Source: Puccinia triticina | Taxonomy: Eukaryota; Basidiomycota; Pucciniomycetes; Pucciniales; Pucciniaceae | Direction of reading: 5' to 3' | Assembly: GCF_026914185.1 (NCBI RefSeq) | Contig: NC_070561.1 | Location: 5,828,001-5,892,000 of the forward strand | DNA length: 64,000 nt | The notes under the pieces: generated by a model | Told to the model about the DNA's origin: nothing | The model's database searches: none | Seen by the model: the letters and a program-made list of their open reading frames with translations, nothing else | Program-made: the position numbers and the translations under genes | Shown: one piece after another, positions 32,901 through 43,638 of the stretch | Numbering within the stretch: position 1 is the stretch's first letter | How the letters are laid out: the number at the start of each line of letters is the position of its first letter

Positions 32901-33971
32901 TGGCGGTAGGCTCTTAGCGCTGTATTTCCGGAACATGTCAATGAATCGATGGTAGCTTTGCGGGACAAGTTCCTCAACGGTCCGTGTTGCAATAGCGGCC
33001 TTTCCCGCCGCTGTTAGCCGGGCGGAGGTCGACCACGATGTCTTGGCGGTGCTAATCTCTGCAGTGTACAGTTCTAGGAGAGAAAGGGGCTTGCCAGCTG
33101 CTTTGGAAAATGATTGCAGAGAAACTTTATTGGACTCACATTGCGGGGGCGGTAAAATACACACCCCCTTGTCACAAATCCTAGCTTTCCCCATCATGGG
33201 CCCTTGGCCCTCTGTTGAGGATGTTTGCGGAGTGGACGATACCGCCAAAGCGGCAGCAAAATTGTTGGCGGGGTTGGCGGGGTTCCATTCCAGCTGCGGG
33301 GGGGCGGGATTCCAGTCGGGGTGCGGAGTACTTTTTACAGGGAGAAAAAGCTTGCCAGCCGTTTCAGGGAGTATGGAAGAGGGTATTCTAACAAACTCAC
33401 ATTGCAGGGGCGGTAAAACACACACACGCTTGTCACAAATCCTAGCTTTCCCCATCATGGGCCCTTGGCCCTCTGTTGAGGATGTTTTTGGAGGGGACGA
33501 AGCTGCGGAGGCAGCTGCACTGTTGGAGTGGTTGGAGCGGAGTGTGCGGGTGGTCCAGTCAATTTGGTGTCCGTGTTTGTGGATCCATGGCATCCCAAGG
33601 ATGCCTTTGTACGTGTCCTTCAGTCGGGTGATGATGAATTTTGAAGGGCGGGGTTCTTCATTCAGGGTCAGGTCAATCTCATATGCCGCTCGGGATGTGG
33701 ATCCATCGACTCCCAACACTGTCCGCCTTGAGGCAGTGGTGTTGCGGAGTAATCCCGCCGCGGCGGCATAGGACTTGCTCAACACATCATGGGTTGCTCC
33801 GGAATCAATCAACAAGGAGGCAGGGGGTAAGGGGTTCAGGGGTGTGGCTCTGGGAGTTGTGATGGTGCAAGAGATGAAACATCTGGGATCAATTTCATTT
33901 CTGGTTAAAGTTTGACTAGCACCAATACCACAAGACAACTCCGCCGCGCTCAGGAAAGGCACAACCTTCAT
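29901..33971 (-). pseudogene. pol: Chromovirus pol: protease, RT, RNase H, integrase, chromodomain
   Basis: One frame runs from ATG 33971 to 29901 (1357 codons) with about four nonsense codons (near 31435, 31250, 30768 and 30635) and no frameshift. Protease LLIDSGATHDVLS lies near residue 55. RT has KLDLRNAYRNLRVAEGDE, LTMPFGPTGALGYFQ and AYLDDIMVYT. RNase H has FILECDCSDFALGAVLSQ and YTDHRNLESF. Integrase has HPGRSRTLALVQRSF...CDSCQR, DISYDLITDLP and HPRTDGQSEIANK. The chromodomain is EWEVDGILDS..TTQYLVSWRGFGPAENSWEP. The first Asn in IVSNRESIF replaces the usual second catalytic Asp of integrase. Its ATG overlaps the gag stop as ATGA. A duplicated segment lies between protease and RT (33160-33490). 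Confidence 0.93.
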
Positions 33972-34954
33972 TCCTGAGCACCTCCATTTTTTGACAAGTT
34001 GGCCCGGCCTTTTCCGCCTTTATCCGCTGGTCCGCCTCCGCCTATTGTTGCCATCCCTTCCACTAATTGTTGGATCTGATCCTCCATTGCCGCAATCTTG
34101 GCGTTTCCGCGGCCTTTCTCCTTCTTGGTCTGACAGTCGCAGGAGATGTGGCCCTGCGCTCCGCATCTGAAACAGAGTCCTTCCCGCATCATCCGGGCCT
34201 TCTTGGAGTTGGATAGTCGTCCATATAACGCCAATAGGTCCATGGCGTCGGGGTCGATCTTCTGTTTAGCCAGCGCTGTTCCGGCCTCCGCTCCGCTCAT
34301 CGCCGTGTCAAGCTCCAGGGCCAAGGTAGCAACCTCATTAACGGGTGTGAATGCGGTGCGGGAAACGATGAGCGCCATCTGGATGTCCCGCTTCAGACCT
34401 TGGCGGTACTGGCTGAGGAGGGTGGGGATTTCCCATCCCGCTGCGGAGGCGTGCTGGACGAAGATGTGGGTGTAGTCTGCCACAGAACCGGTCTGATTCA
34501 GCGCTCAGAGGGCTCATTCCGCCTTTGCCTTCTTTTCCGGGTTGAAAAACATGCCCCGGAAGGCCGCCGTGAACTCCGCCTAGGTCGGGGTGGGTGGTTC
34601 CACTGCTGCCTGGTCAAGGAACGGGGCTGCCCACACGCGCGCGGGTCCAGTCATGTACGAGGACACAAAAAGGATTCGTGTTGTGTCGGTTGGGAACAAG
34701 TGCTTGTTCACAGCTATATAGATGCCAACCTGGCGGGCAAACGTCTCCGCCACCGCTCCGCGTTCTCCATTGAACTTGTTGGGTTGAGCGATCTTGGGGG
34801 TCTTGGTTGCGGTTGGGGGGGGGGGTGGATTTGGAGTGCGGAGTGCGTCCTCCAACTTGACCTCGGCCTGGCGGCGTTTTTCCTCCTTGTTGTTGGCCTT
34901 CTTAGTAATGTCCGCCAGTTGTTGTTGGAGTTTGGCGGCTTCGGAGCCATCCAT
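33968..34954 (-). pseudogene. gag: Chromovirus Gag with zinc knuckle
   Basis: From ATG 34954 (MDGSEAAKLQQQLADITKKA) one frame continues to the TGA at 33968. A coiled-coil N-terminus (KEEKRRQAEVKLEDAL) and Pro-rich linker come first. The capsid region follows (FNGERGAVAETFARQVGIYI, PARVWAAPFL), then LSQYRQGLKRDIQMALIV and the CCHC-type knuckle CFRCGAQGHISCDC. Internal stops near 34580 and 34500-34520 are TAG/TGA codons at places where Trp or Arg is expected. The open frame extends upstream into the LTR, but the Met at 34954 precedes the first protein-like sequence. Confidence 0.85.
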
Positions 34955-35124
34955 CGTATTGCTGTGTGATGTCGGAGCAGGATATTCAAGGTTTCTAGGA
35001 GTGGATTGCGGGATATTCAAGGTTTTGGAGTCGGGATGTTCAAGGTTTTGGAGTCGGAGCGATCTGGTTCTTGTTGGTCTGTTGGGTTCTTGGTCTTCGT
35101 CTACGTTAAGTAGATCCTGCAATA

Positions 35125-35326
35125 TGTTAAGGTCTGTTCTGTGGAAAGGAAGATGGGGTCTGGGTTCTGGGGTTCTGGGGGTTCTGGATCCAAGATGGTA
35201 GATTGTAGGATGAGGAAGAGGCTTGGATCTCCAGCCTCTCAAACCTTGAGTATGGTCCATGACATGTACATGTAGTCTATGTACATGTGAGTCTGCGCTG
35301 CGGAGCCAGCGCTACGGCTCATAACA
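35125..35326 (-). repeat. 5' LTR of the chromovirus (202 bp)
   Basis: Direct repeat of 29567-29768, followed on + by CTCAT. Transcription of the element would start here, toward lower coordinates. Confidence 0.92.
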
Positions 35327-35445
35327 CTCATTGACAAATTACTCGAGTTCTGTATCACGGGCCCCACAATTGATTCATCCCAGGTCCAAGGATTTTTCAA
35401 CAAACTATTCGACACATTTGCGATGTTGTGGAACTACTCTTGGGA
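35327..35445 (+). pseudogene. Copia Gag, middle fragment
   Basis: Directly after the chromovirus the Gag resumes as LIDKLLEFCITGPTIDSSQV and QGFFNKLFDTFAML. Recognisable similarity ends near 35445, where another block intervenes. Confidence 0.7.
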
Positions 35446-36410
35446 TGAATAGAGCTGGAGAGGGAATGGTGCTTTCATGGGCTGCCTCTCTGGGAACAAG
35501 AAAAGATATAAGAGTGTGGACTCTTATGGAAAGGTGTGGCTATAGAGGATTCTTGAGGTATGTCTTGAGGGTTACTTTTCTAATAATCTAATATTTTTTA
35601 CACAGATAACATGCTTGTCCAATCTGATTTATTGGCATGAGCAAGGCTAATGATAGGTGACCAGTGATCTGAATTACTTTGACAGGATCTGATGGGGAAG
35701 AAATGAAGAGGAAAACAACCCAGTTTATATACAGGAGAAAGAGGAGCCATGAGGAAACAAGAATAACCTACAGGGAAGCATAGAACATTCTACTTCTATA
35801 GGATGAAACAGCCATGTGGTCAGATTAGTGGTTCAAGGAGTCACATGATGGTGTAATAGTGGGTGGGGATGATGCCATCTTCTGGGGGCTATGGTGCAAT
35901 CTTCCTAGTTGGAGGAGGGGATATGTGAGACATAAAAGGGGTAGAATATTCTATGATCTAAGATAGGAGGAGTTATGAGTTTCAAGAAGTGTTTCAGGAA
36001 GAAGTAATCTAAGGATCTAAGATAGGAGGAGTCAGTTGTTTCATGAAGTGTTTCAGAAAGTAATAATCTATGTGGGGTTTGGGGCTATGTCTAGTATAAT
36101 GTGTATCATGTTGGGTTTGGAGGGTGAAGGGTTCAAGGGTGCTTATACATCTTTGAGCACATGGTTCTAAGGAAACACTAGAGGAAGGGGGTAACATGTG
36201 ATCTGGGTAGATGTTTGAGACTAGGGAGAGGGTTTATCCAAGAGAGGGAGAGTGTGGGAAGAGGGAATACTATTATCCAGGGTATGACCATTGAGTGGGG
36301 ATGTTGAGGGGCTTGGGCTTTGCTGACAAGGGGGCCAGAGGTATAGGATTTATTCTTGAGGTGTGACAGCCTTGTGATTGATGGTTGCTGGTTTTCTGGG
36401 TAGATCAGGA
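35446..36410. mobile_element. Unassigned ~1-kb insertion in copia gag
   Basis: The Gag reading is lost from about 35446 and returns near 36410 (DWLTTTFKVLSKQFP), so roughly 965 bases are foreign. No coding sequence, clear terminal repeats or target duplication could be fixed. It contains a 59-bp tandem duplication (GATCTAAGATAGGAGGAGT at 35955 and 36014). A solo LTR is the simplest guess. Confidence 0.45.
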
Positions 36411-38156
36411 TTGGCTTACCACAACGTTCAAAGTCTTATCCAAGCAGTTTCCCCGGTGCCCCCGTTGATTTCTTGATTGCAAATGTTTCAGAACATTTCT
36501 CTTCAACTTGGTTCCAAGAAAGAGGTTACTGCACGCAAGGTGAAGACAATCATCACTTTGGCTTACGATGAGAGTCTCCGTTTTGACTCTGCACAACAGT
36601 CTACCGTCTTGGTCTTTTGATCCTTCCCTAGTCAACAACTGCCTACCAATCAATCCTGGACAAACTCACGACAACCGCCTCAACAACAATTGGGAAGCTG
36701 TCCACACAATCAGCAAGGACCTCCCTCCAATCAATTGGCACCCCAGCAGCAAAATGTGAGTACACCTGGCAATCCCACGGTTGACGATGTTGCGGCAGCT
36801 ATTAACAACATTTGCAAGGGTAACCAATGTCCCACCAACTCTTTGGTTTTCTTTGGGAAACCCTGTTCATATTGCAGTGTGCAGGGGCACTGGCATTCCT
36901 CATGTCCAGTTCTACGCAGAGATGCCAAGTTGCCGCCCCCCAACACCATTCTACCTGGTTGCCCCGTCTCCGGTTACGTCCGTCAAGCTGCACCACTGAA
37001 CAACCCAACCACCATCCCAAATCAGAATGTGGCAGTTTGTTTGGCAGTGGGCGCGGATGCGAATGGTGCGGCTGACACAGGCACTGTTTTGGATTCTGGG
37101 GCGACCCACCACGTGAGCGGATCTTTCCTTATGTTTTCTTCTCTCTATCCAATCAAGCCTCCCATGAGAATGAATCTGGCGTCCTCCACCGGTTACATGT
37201 TGGCGACACACAGTGGATCCCTCAAGATGGTCAATGGGGATGGCACCCTCACAATTCCAAAGGTTCTGTACAGCCCAGAAATGACCGGCACTCTTCTTAG
37301 CCTTGGCCAATTGGTCGAGTCCTGTTTTCAACCATTCTTTCTTCCCAATCACGACATCCTCTTAATTTCTGACTTTGCATCAATCACTGCAACGTTCCGT
37401 CAGCGTTCCTGGATAATCACCCCAGAATCTTTTCAATTTTTTCCATCGACAATCCGCGCAGTGGCCACTAGATTGTCTGACAAAATCATTTCTCCGGCTT
37501 ACAAATGGCACTGTCAATTAGGCCACGTCTCAGACTCCATTATAAAAGAATTTCTCAAGCGGTTTGTGCCATCCTTTGATTTGAAAAACTGGACACTGTT
37601 TGTTTGCGAAACCTGCAAGCACACTAAGAGCAAACATTGGCTTCACTCATTACCTGAAGTTATTCCTTGCAAAAACCGTCTTGATCTGCTTGTGTCCAAT
37701 GTCATGGGTCCATTTGATCCCGACGTTTCCAGCAATTGTTTTCTTCTCACCATCCGCAATCATGCCACCACATATTCTTTTGTCTACCCTATGAAATCCC
37801 GATCCGAAGTACCACAGATAACCATTGCACTAGTGAAAAAGATAGTCACACATTTCAACACAGCACCAAAATTAATTTGCGCCAATAATGTGAAGGAATA
37901 CACCGCAAAACCACTGTCAGATTATCTTGAGTCGATCAGATGTCAGCTAATCTTCACGTCACCATACACACTGGAACAAAATGGGGAAGCTGAAAGATTG
38001 AACCAAACATTGGGAGAAATTGCATGGACCACGTTGGCCCACTCTGAACTCCCGTCCAAACTCTGGTCGCATGCGTACCGATGCGCGTGTTATCTAGTTG
38101 ACCGAATTCCTAATCAACGCTGTAAGACAACTCCTCTCGAGCAGTGGTCCCTTTGA
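36411..38156 (+). pseudogene. Copia Gag end, protease and integrase
   Basis: After the Gag tail a frame from 36690 carries a worn zinc knuckle (CSYCSVQGHWHSSC), then protease TVLDSGATHHVSGS with the active-site Asp. The GAG-pre-integrase region is WHCQLGHVSDSIIKEFLK with CETCK. In the integrase core the first Asp region reads LDLLVSNVMGPFDPD. The second reads ICANNVKEYTAK, where Asp is replaced (usual SDNGGEF), while EQNGEAERLNQT keeps the Glu. It continues through KLWSHAYRCACYLVDRIPNQ to a TGA at 38154-38156. Loss of a catalytic residue and upstream frame changes show it is inactive. Confidence 0.87.
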
Positions 38157-39604
38157 CAGCCATGCGCGGACACATTCTATCCCTTTGGATCAAGGGCCAG
38201 TATTCAAATTCTGAAAGACAGGCGCCGCAAACTAAATCAGCGCGGCTGAACAGGCTACCTAGTAGGTTATCAAGACGATGAGCGGGGGTGGTTTTTCTGG
38301 AATCTGATTACTCAGAAGATAATCAACTCTGAGTGTGCCACATTTCTAGACTTTCAAGGAAAAGTTTTTTTCCCCACTCCCACATCTTTAGCTAACAATC
38401 CGATTGCCTGTAGAGTTCTGACACTGGGCAAAGAACGTACCAAGGAAATATGTGAGGATCAGGACAATCAACTCAATCTTCTCCAGGCAACAGCTGATGC
38501 CAACATTCCAACCACACTAAGAAGTGCGCTTCGGTCGCCGGCGGGTGCCAAATGGAAAAAAGCATGCATTGTCAAGTGGGATCAACTCACGGATATTGAC
38601 ACTTTCAACATCTTGGATAAGGAAGACAAGCATTTCATTGGAACGCAGTTCGTCTTTGACATCAAACGCAATGCGGACAATTTGATCAACAAACTGAAAG
38701 CTTGCTTTGTTGTAAGGGGTTTCAAGCAACGTCTTGGAAAGGACGTCCGGTCCGCATTTGCTCCAACCGCTTCACTCTCAACTCTCCAGATTCTCCTGGC
38801 TCTAGCAATAAGGAATAAATTGATCATAAATTCCTTCGACATCACCGGCGCTTTGGTGCACAGTCCGATTGAAGAGACAATTTACGTGGATCCCCCTGTG
38901 TAATTATTTCCACATCTCAAAGGAAAGGTTCTCAAACTCAAGAAGGCTTTGTACGGTATTTGACAAGCCAGCCGATGCTGGTGGAAACATTTCAAGAATC
39001 TGCTACATGGATGGGGGTTTGAGTGTGATGAAGTGGAGGAGTGTCTGTATAGATAAAAGAAAGGAAGCTTAATAATCATTGTCTGGATACACGTCGATGA
39101 TGGGATTGTCTTTGGGAACACCAAACAAGACATTGAGCTACTTTGGCAGAACATGGACAAGAATCTCAGACTCAAATGGGATACGAGACCTGACAAACTT
39201 GTGGGTATTAAAATCAAATACAAGGGTAACACGATCTGTCTCAGTCAACATGCGCTTATCGATCAACTTGTGGAAAAATACAAACAAGAAGTAAATCCAA
39301 ATTTGATCACAACTCACACTCCACTAACGGGTGATAATCTATTGACATCATGGGGGGAACCGGTATCGGCAACGCTCTACCAGTCTCTGATTGGGTCCAT
39401 AAATTATTTGGCCTTGGGCACTCGACCCGATGTAAGCTTTGCGGTAAATTACCTTGCGAGATTCAGCAACAATCCGAATGAATCACACTGGACCGCGCTA
39501 TCACATCTAGTCCAATACATCTACACGACACGATCAAAAAGGTTGACATTATTGGCAACGGGCAATGAGATGGTCACTTGGGTGGAGGCGAATTTCAACA
39601 TTTG
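38157..39604 (+). pseudogene. Copia reverse transcriptase
   Basis: The RT can be followed across several frames: AKWKKACIVKWDQL, DIKRNADNLINKLKACFVV, FAPTASLSTLQILLALA, NSFDITGALVHSPIEETIYV, and KLKKALYGI with stops at the usual Q/R positions. Next comes WIHVDDGIVFG with the catalytic Asp pair intact at 39093-39104, then KIKYKGNTICLSQHALIDQL and YQSLIGSINYLALGTRPD. Stops at about 38900, 38960 and 39057 and frame changes break it. Between 38157 and 38500 the integrase C-terminal region is weakly visible (GYLVGYQDDERGWFFW-like). Confidence 0.83.
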
Positions 39605-40003
39605 ACTTCTTGTTTTATAATCACACTCTTTGGCTCTCCGGTTGCATGGAGATCGCGGCAACAGAAGGTGGTGGCGACTTCAACTTGCACAACAGAATTC
39701 ATCTCTCTGGGACAATCGGTCGATTTCCTCCTTTTTCTTTTACCTATCATCAAATCACTTGACGTGAATCCTAAGCTGTCAATCAAATGTGACAACAAAG
39801 CGGCAGTATTAATTTTGGACAACAACACATTGAAAGGCCAAATGAAAAGTCTTGAACGCAATTTCTTCTTTGTTAACGACGCAGTCCGGGAACATCAAAT
39901 CAATCTCAATTGGGTTTCAACCGACTCCAACATAGCCGATTTCATGACCAAACCCGTCAAGGCAACAATCCACTCAATTTCCATGAAAAAAATGTTCCCT
40001 TAA
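39578..40003 (+). pseudogene. Copia RNase H and C-terminus
   Basis: The RNase H region follows RT in a shifted frame: AWRSRQQKVVATSTCTTEFI, then LSIKCDNKAAVLILDN, KSLERNFFFVNDAV and LNWVSTDSNIADFMTKPV. The last motif is the standard copia C-terminus. The first catalytic Asp region (usual YxDADWAG) reads VEANFNI across the frame break. It ends at TAA 40001-40003, about 140 bases before the right LTR. Confidence 0.82.
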
Positions 40004-40141
40004 ATTTTTTTAATCTATCTCTCTCAGTCTTGTTATTTTTTATTTTATCTCTCACATTTCCCCGTCCAGTTTTTTTTCTCAATTTTTTTTCTTTTTTCCT
40101 TCAAAAAATCTTGTAGTTAGGGTGTGGAGTTTGAGGGGGGG

Positions 40142-40215
40142 TACATTTGGAGTGTGGAAGTGTTAAGAGTGGGTTGAGGAGGAGCAATGAACATCAAGCA
40201 TTGATAGCGTCAACA
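40142..40215 (+). repeat. Right LTR of the copia element (5'-shortened)
   Basis: TACATTTGGAGTGTGGAAGT...GCGTCAACA matches the left LTR but lacks its first ~25 bases. A purine tract TTTGAGGGGGGG sits immediately before it. TTAAC follows. Confidence 0.82.
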
Positions 40216-41260
40216 TTAACAACCAGCCCACTTTTGCTTGTTGCTGCGGCACAACTGGAGGGTCATCCATAGGGCTGCAAGGTCTGTGGGGATTTCAAAA
40301 TGTGTAGAAAAATTGTTTGTGAAGCAATTGGATTTTTTTGGTGAAATTGAATACGCCAAAACTTAGATCTTGAGGTCCAGGATTGTGTGAATTTAAGAAA
40401 GTGGGATAAACTCCCCTCAGCCAATGTACTTCCCCCTCATGCTGGTTTATTTTGGATTACCCCCCCCCCCCCCCCCATAGTATATCTCTCATCACTTGCA
40501 TACTTTGCACTTATCCTCTCATCACTTGCATATTTTGCTCTAACCCTTCTCCTCAGATTGTACTCTTTACTAGACTATCATCACTTGCATATTTTTCTAT
40601 CACCTCCCATATTGAACTCAGAATTGAACCCCATTGCATACTTTGCTCTCAACCTCTCATCCTTTGCATATTTTGCTCATAACCCTCATGCCCTCTCACC
40701 TCATCCTCAATCTTGTGGTATTTCAACTAGACATTGATTGATATACATAAACTCAGTATTCTAGACCTCACTAAGGATTAGTAGAACTCAAGCCACACCC
40801 TTTTCTTTCTTCTTTTTCTTAGTGTAACTCTCACCAACTCCAGCATTAGATAGGAGGGCAGCCTCATCAGCACCCATAGCTTCAACCTAAATTATTACTA
40901 GTGTAGTTGTGTATTTCCCCTCTAAGCTCTATTCTGTTTGTTCAGTAGTTCCACAACAGCAGCAGGTGTTACTGATCAATCAGTGCAGGTTATCAAATTC
41001 ATAAAAATATGATCATAAACAACTTAAAATGTCTCCTGAAGTTTTGTAAATTTCAATGGTGAACCCCCCTATTACAAAACAAGAAATCAGTGTGTGTACC
41101 ATAGGTTTTGGGTTTTTTTGGAATGGATTCCCGCGGGAATCAAAAAAGCACTTTGCTATTATTTTTTTTACTTCTTGAGAAACAAGTTCCCCTAAATTGA
41201 TGTACCACAGAAACCGTTTTCTTGCACAACTTACACATTACTCCTCCCTCCTCACACCTC
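40216..41260. other. Intergenic: poly-C run and CTTGCATATTTTGC repeats
   Basis: No gene. A run of about 18 C lies near 40460-40478. From 40490 to 40690 a degenerate unit of the form CTCATCACTTGCATATTTTGCT recurs six to seven times. The remainder is AT-rich without coding signal. Confidence 0.55.
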
Positions 41261-41269
41261 CCAGCAACC

Positions 41270-41765
41270 TCAATACTCCACTTGATGACCGGTCAACACC
41301 AATCATCAATTGGAGGGTATAAATACTCCACTCAACATTCATTTGAGGGTATACATACTCTTCTCAATGACCGTTCAACACCGGTAATCAATTGGAGGGT
41401 GCAGTGTTGATTGGTCAATCCTTGGAGGGTATACATACTCCGCTTGATGACCAGTCAACACCAGTGATCCATTAGAATATACCCTCCAATTGATGACCAG
41501 TGTTGATTGGTCATCAATTGGAGGGTGTACTTCACTCAATGATCTCTCATCCTGGTCATTGAGTTGACCGGTCATTGAGTGGAGTACACCCCCCAATTGA
41601 TGACCGGGATGAGCGGTCATCAATTTGAGGAAGTACTCTACCCAATGGCTTGGATGAGAGGTCATTGAGTGGAGGACCTGACCAGTCATCCCAGTCATAA
41701 AGTGGAGCGCACACCCTCCAATCAATGATTGGGATGAGTGGTCATCAATTGGAGGGCACTATGAA
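41270..41765. repeat. Minisatellite with GATGACCGGTCAACACC / GGAGGGTATACATACTCC units
   Basis: About ten degenerate copies of a 40-60 bp unit occur on both orientations: TTGATGACCGGTCA, CAATTGGAGGGT and ATACATACTCC. The core GATGACCGGTCATC is nearly self-complementary. It is related to the array at 42200-42935. Confidence 0.75.
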
Positions 41766-42199
41766 AAAAAAACTCAAGAAACCGGTGTCAGTTGACATGC
41801 AATTACTATAATATTAGTTTGAGTTCAACCTGGTTTATTCCCTTGTCATTCCATGCAACTAGCTCAGCATGGTCTGGTAATGTTTGGTGCTAAGCCACAC
41901 CAGATCATTGCATCCAAGTTCTTCATGCTGAGCAATTTCCCCCATGGGTCCTCAGTTGGGACAAGGGGAATACTGGGTGGTTGCTTGGGCTCCCACAACA
42001 TACAGGGTTGCCTAAGACATCATATGCTAAACTGTGCCTGGAGGACCTCCCAGTTGACAACATTATTCAACAGTTGACCAAGAGCAATAGTACAACAGCG
42101 TTGACTGGGAGCAGTCCCTCCCAGGAGACAACAATGGATGGTCAAAAACAACATACAACAGTCAACGGGGAGCAATCACTCCTTTTCAACAATGGGTCA

Positions 42200-42935
42200 A
42201 GGTTGTAGGGTCCCTCTTGATGACCAGTCAATCAGCCACCAAGAGGTTATAAGGTCCTTCTTGATGACCGGGTTGACCGTTCATCAAGAAGATATAAGGT
42301 CCCTCTTGATGACTGGTCAACCGGTCATCAAGAAGGTATAAGGTCTCTCTTGATGCCCTGTAAACCAGTCATCAATAAGGTATAAGGTCCCTCTTGATGA
42401 ACAGTCAACAGGCCATCAAGAGGGTATAATTCTTGATGACCCGTCAACTGGCCATTGTGAGGGTATAAGGTCCCTCTCAATGACTGGTTGACCAGTCATC
42501 AAGAGGGTGAGAGGGTGTAGAACTCTTCTCAATGAACAGTCAACCTGAAATTGAGAAGGTATAAGGTCCCCCTCAATGACCGGTCAACTGGAAGTTGAGA
42601 AGGTATAAGGTCCCTCTCAATGACCATTCAACCGGTCATCAAGAACATATAAGGTCCCTCTCAATGACCGGTCAACCAGCCATCAAGAGGGTATAGGGTC
42701 CCTCTTGATGACCAGCCAAATGGCCATTGAGAGGGTATAAGGTCCTTCTTGATGACCGGTCAACCGGCCATTGAGAGGGTGTAGAGCCCCCCTTGATGAC
42801 CGGTCAACCAGTCATTGAGAGGGTATAAGATCCTTCTCAATCACCGGTTGACTTGTAATTAAGAGGGTGTAGAACTCCTCTTGATGACCAGTTAACTGGT
42901 CATTGAGAGGGTGTAGAACTATTCTCAATGAACGG
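42200..42935. repeat. ~44-bp minisatellite with a palindromic GACCGGTC core
   Basis: Some 16-17 units of the form TATAAGGTCCCTCTTGATGA followed by CCGGTCAACCGGTCATCAAG lie in tandem; one clean spacing is 44 bp. Each unit contains TTGATGACCGGT...ACCGGTCATCAA, an inverted repeat able to form a hairpin. Open frames across it are by-products. Confidence 0.8.
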
Positions 42936-43630
42936 TGTGGTGGCCACACTAGTACACGTTTCAGGATCAAAAATTCAAGCTCAGCCTGAAGATCCCCCTC
43001 CTTCTCACTTTCTCCCCACTCTCACTTCCCTTTCCCTTCCCTTCTCACTCCTTCTCTTTCTTGGTCCCAACACAGAATTCTGTGGGTTTATTTATGATTT
43101 GTCTCCCTTTCCTCTTTTCCTCTTCTTTCTTACCTCTTACTTGTTCTCATGTAGTTCTCATTTTCTTTTGATTCATCCTTGTGTCCGGTTGTCACTTGCT
43201 CTTGTTCCTGTTTCATTCTTGTGTTCTGTTTTTCTTTTGCTTTCTTCTCTGTTGTCTATGGTGGGCACGCGCGCACGGCGTGCGGGGAGATGATGATCTG
43301 TCTGCAACAGGCCTCCAGGAATCCAAGTTCCAGGCAAAATTGGAGGGTGGGAGGCCAAAGCATCCTGTTCTGATCAAAATTCAGGGGGTTATCAATTTTA
43401 TAGATCAGTTTTTTGGAGTCCAAAGAGTCCCAAGTTCCTTCCAAGAATCCGTTCAATATAAAACACAACCGCCGCCAGGGATATAAACCACGGAGAACTC
43501 TCAAAACCACCCCACCAAAATCTATCACTCAAATACAACACCTTGCTTCTTTGGACCATCCAAGAGGGCATTCACATCAACACTTTTCCCCTCCCAGCGC
43601 TGCAACCGGCATAGCTTCAAGTGTAGCTCC
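42936..43630. other. Pyrimidine-rich stretch, possible retroelement remnant
   Basis: CT-rich sequence (43000-43250) gives Leu/Ser/Phe open frames with no motif. GTGTCCGGTTGTCACTTGC at 43180 loosely recalls the Ty3 LTR end, but no TG...CA unit can be fixed. Confidence 0.3.
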
Positions 43631-43638
43631 ATATTTGA

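Larger units (their letters stand above)
29567..35326 (-). mobile_element. Ty3/gypsy chromovirus, 5760 bp, CTCAT duplication
   Basis: LTRs of 202 bp (29567-29768 and 35125-35326) are near-identical, and CTCAT flanks both ends (29562-29566, 35327-35331). On - the order is LTR, gag, pol (PR-RT-RH-IN-chromodomain), purine-rich AAAGGGGGGATAA and LTR. gag and pol are each a single frame broken by a few stop codons, with no visible frameshift. High LTR similarity and intact frames suggest a fairly recent insertion into the copia element. Confidence 0.95.
28589..40215 (+). mobile_element. Ty1/copia retrotransposon with very short LTRs, TTAAC duplication, heavily interrupted
   Basis: The left LTR (28589-28688) and right LTR (about 40142-40215) share some 85 near-identical bases ending GATAGCGTCAACA. 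TTAAC flanks the element at 28584-28588 and 40216-40220. Inside, on +, lie gag, protease, integrase, RT and RNase H in copia order. A chromovirus on - (29567-35326) and an unassigned block (about 35446-36410) sit in gag. Without these the element would be about 4.9 kb. Many stops and frame changes show it is inactive. Confidence 0.9.

Noticed and set aside
33043..33771. 242-codon open frame on + inside the chromovirus
   Set aside because: It is the antisense shadow of pol; the - frame carries protease and RT motifs.
34400..34969. 189-codon open frame on + opposite chromovirus gag
   Set aside because: Antisense to the Gag frame, which has the zinc knuckle and coiled coil.
41270..42935. CRISPR-like array
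   Set aside because: Spacers are not unique; spacer and core vary together as in a minisatellite, and the organism is fungal.
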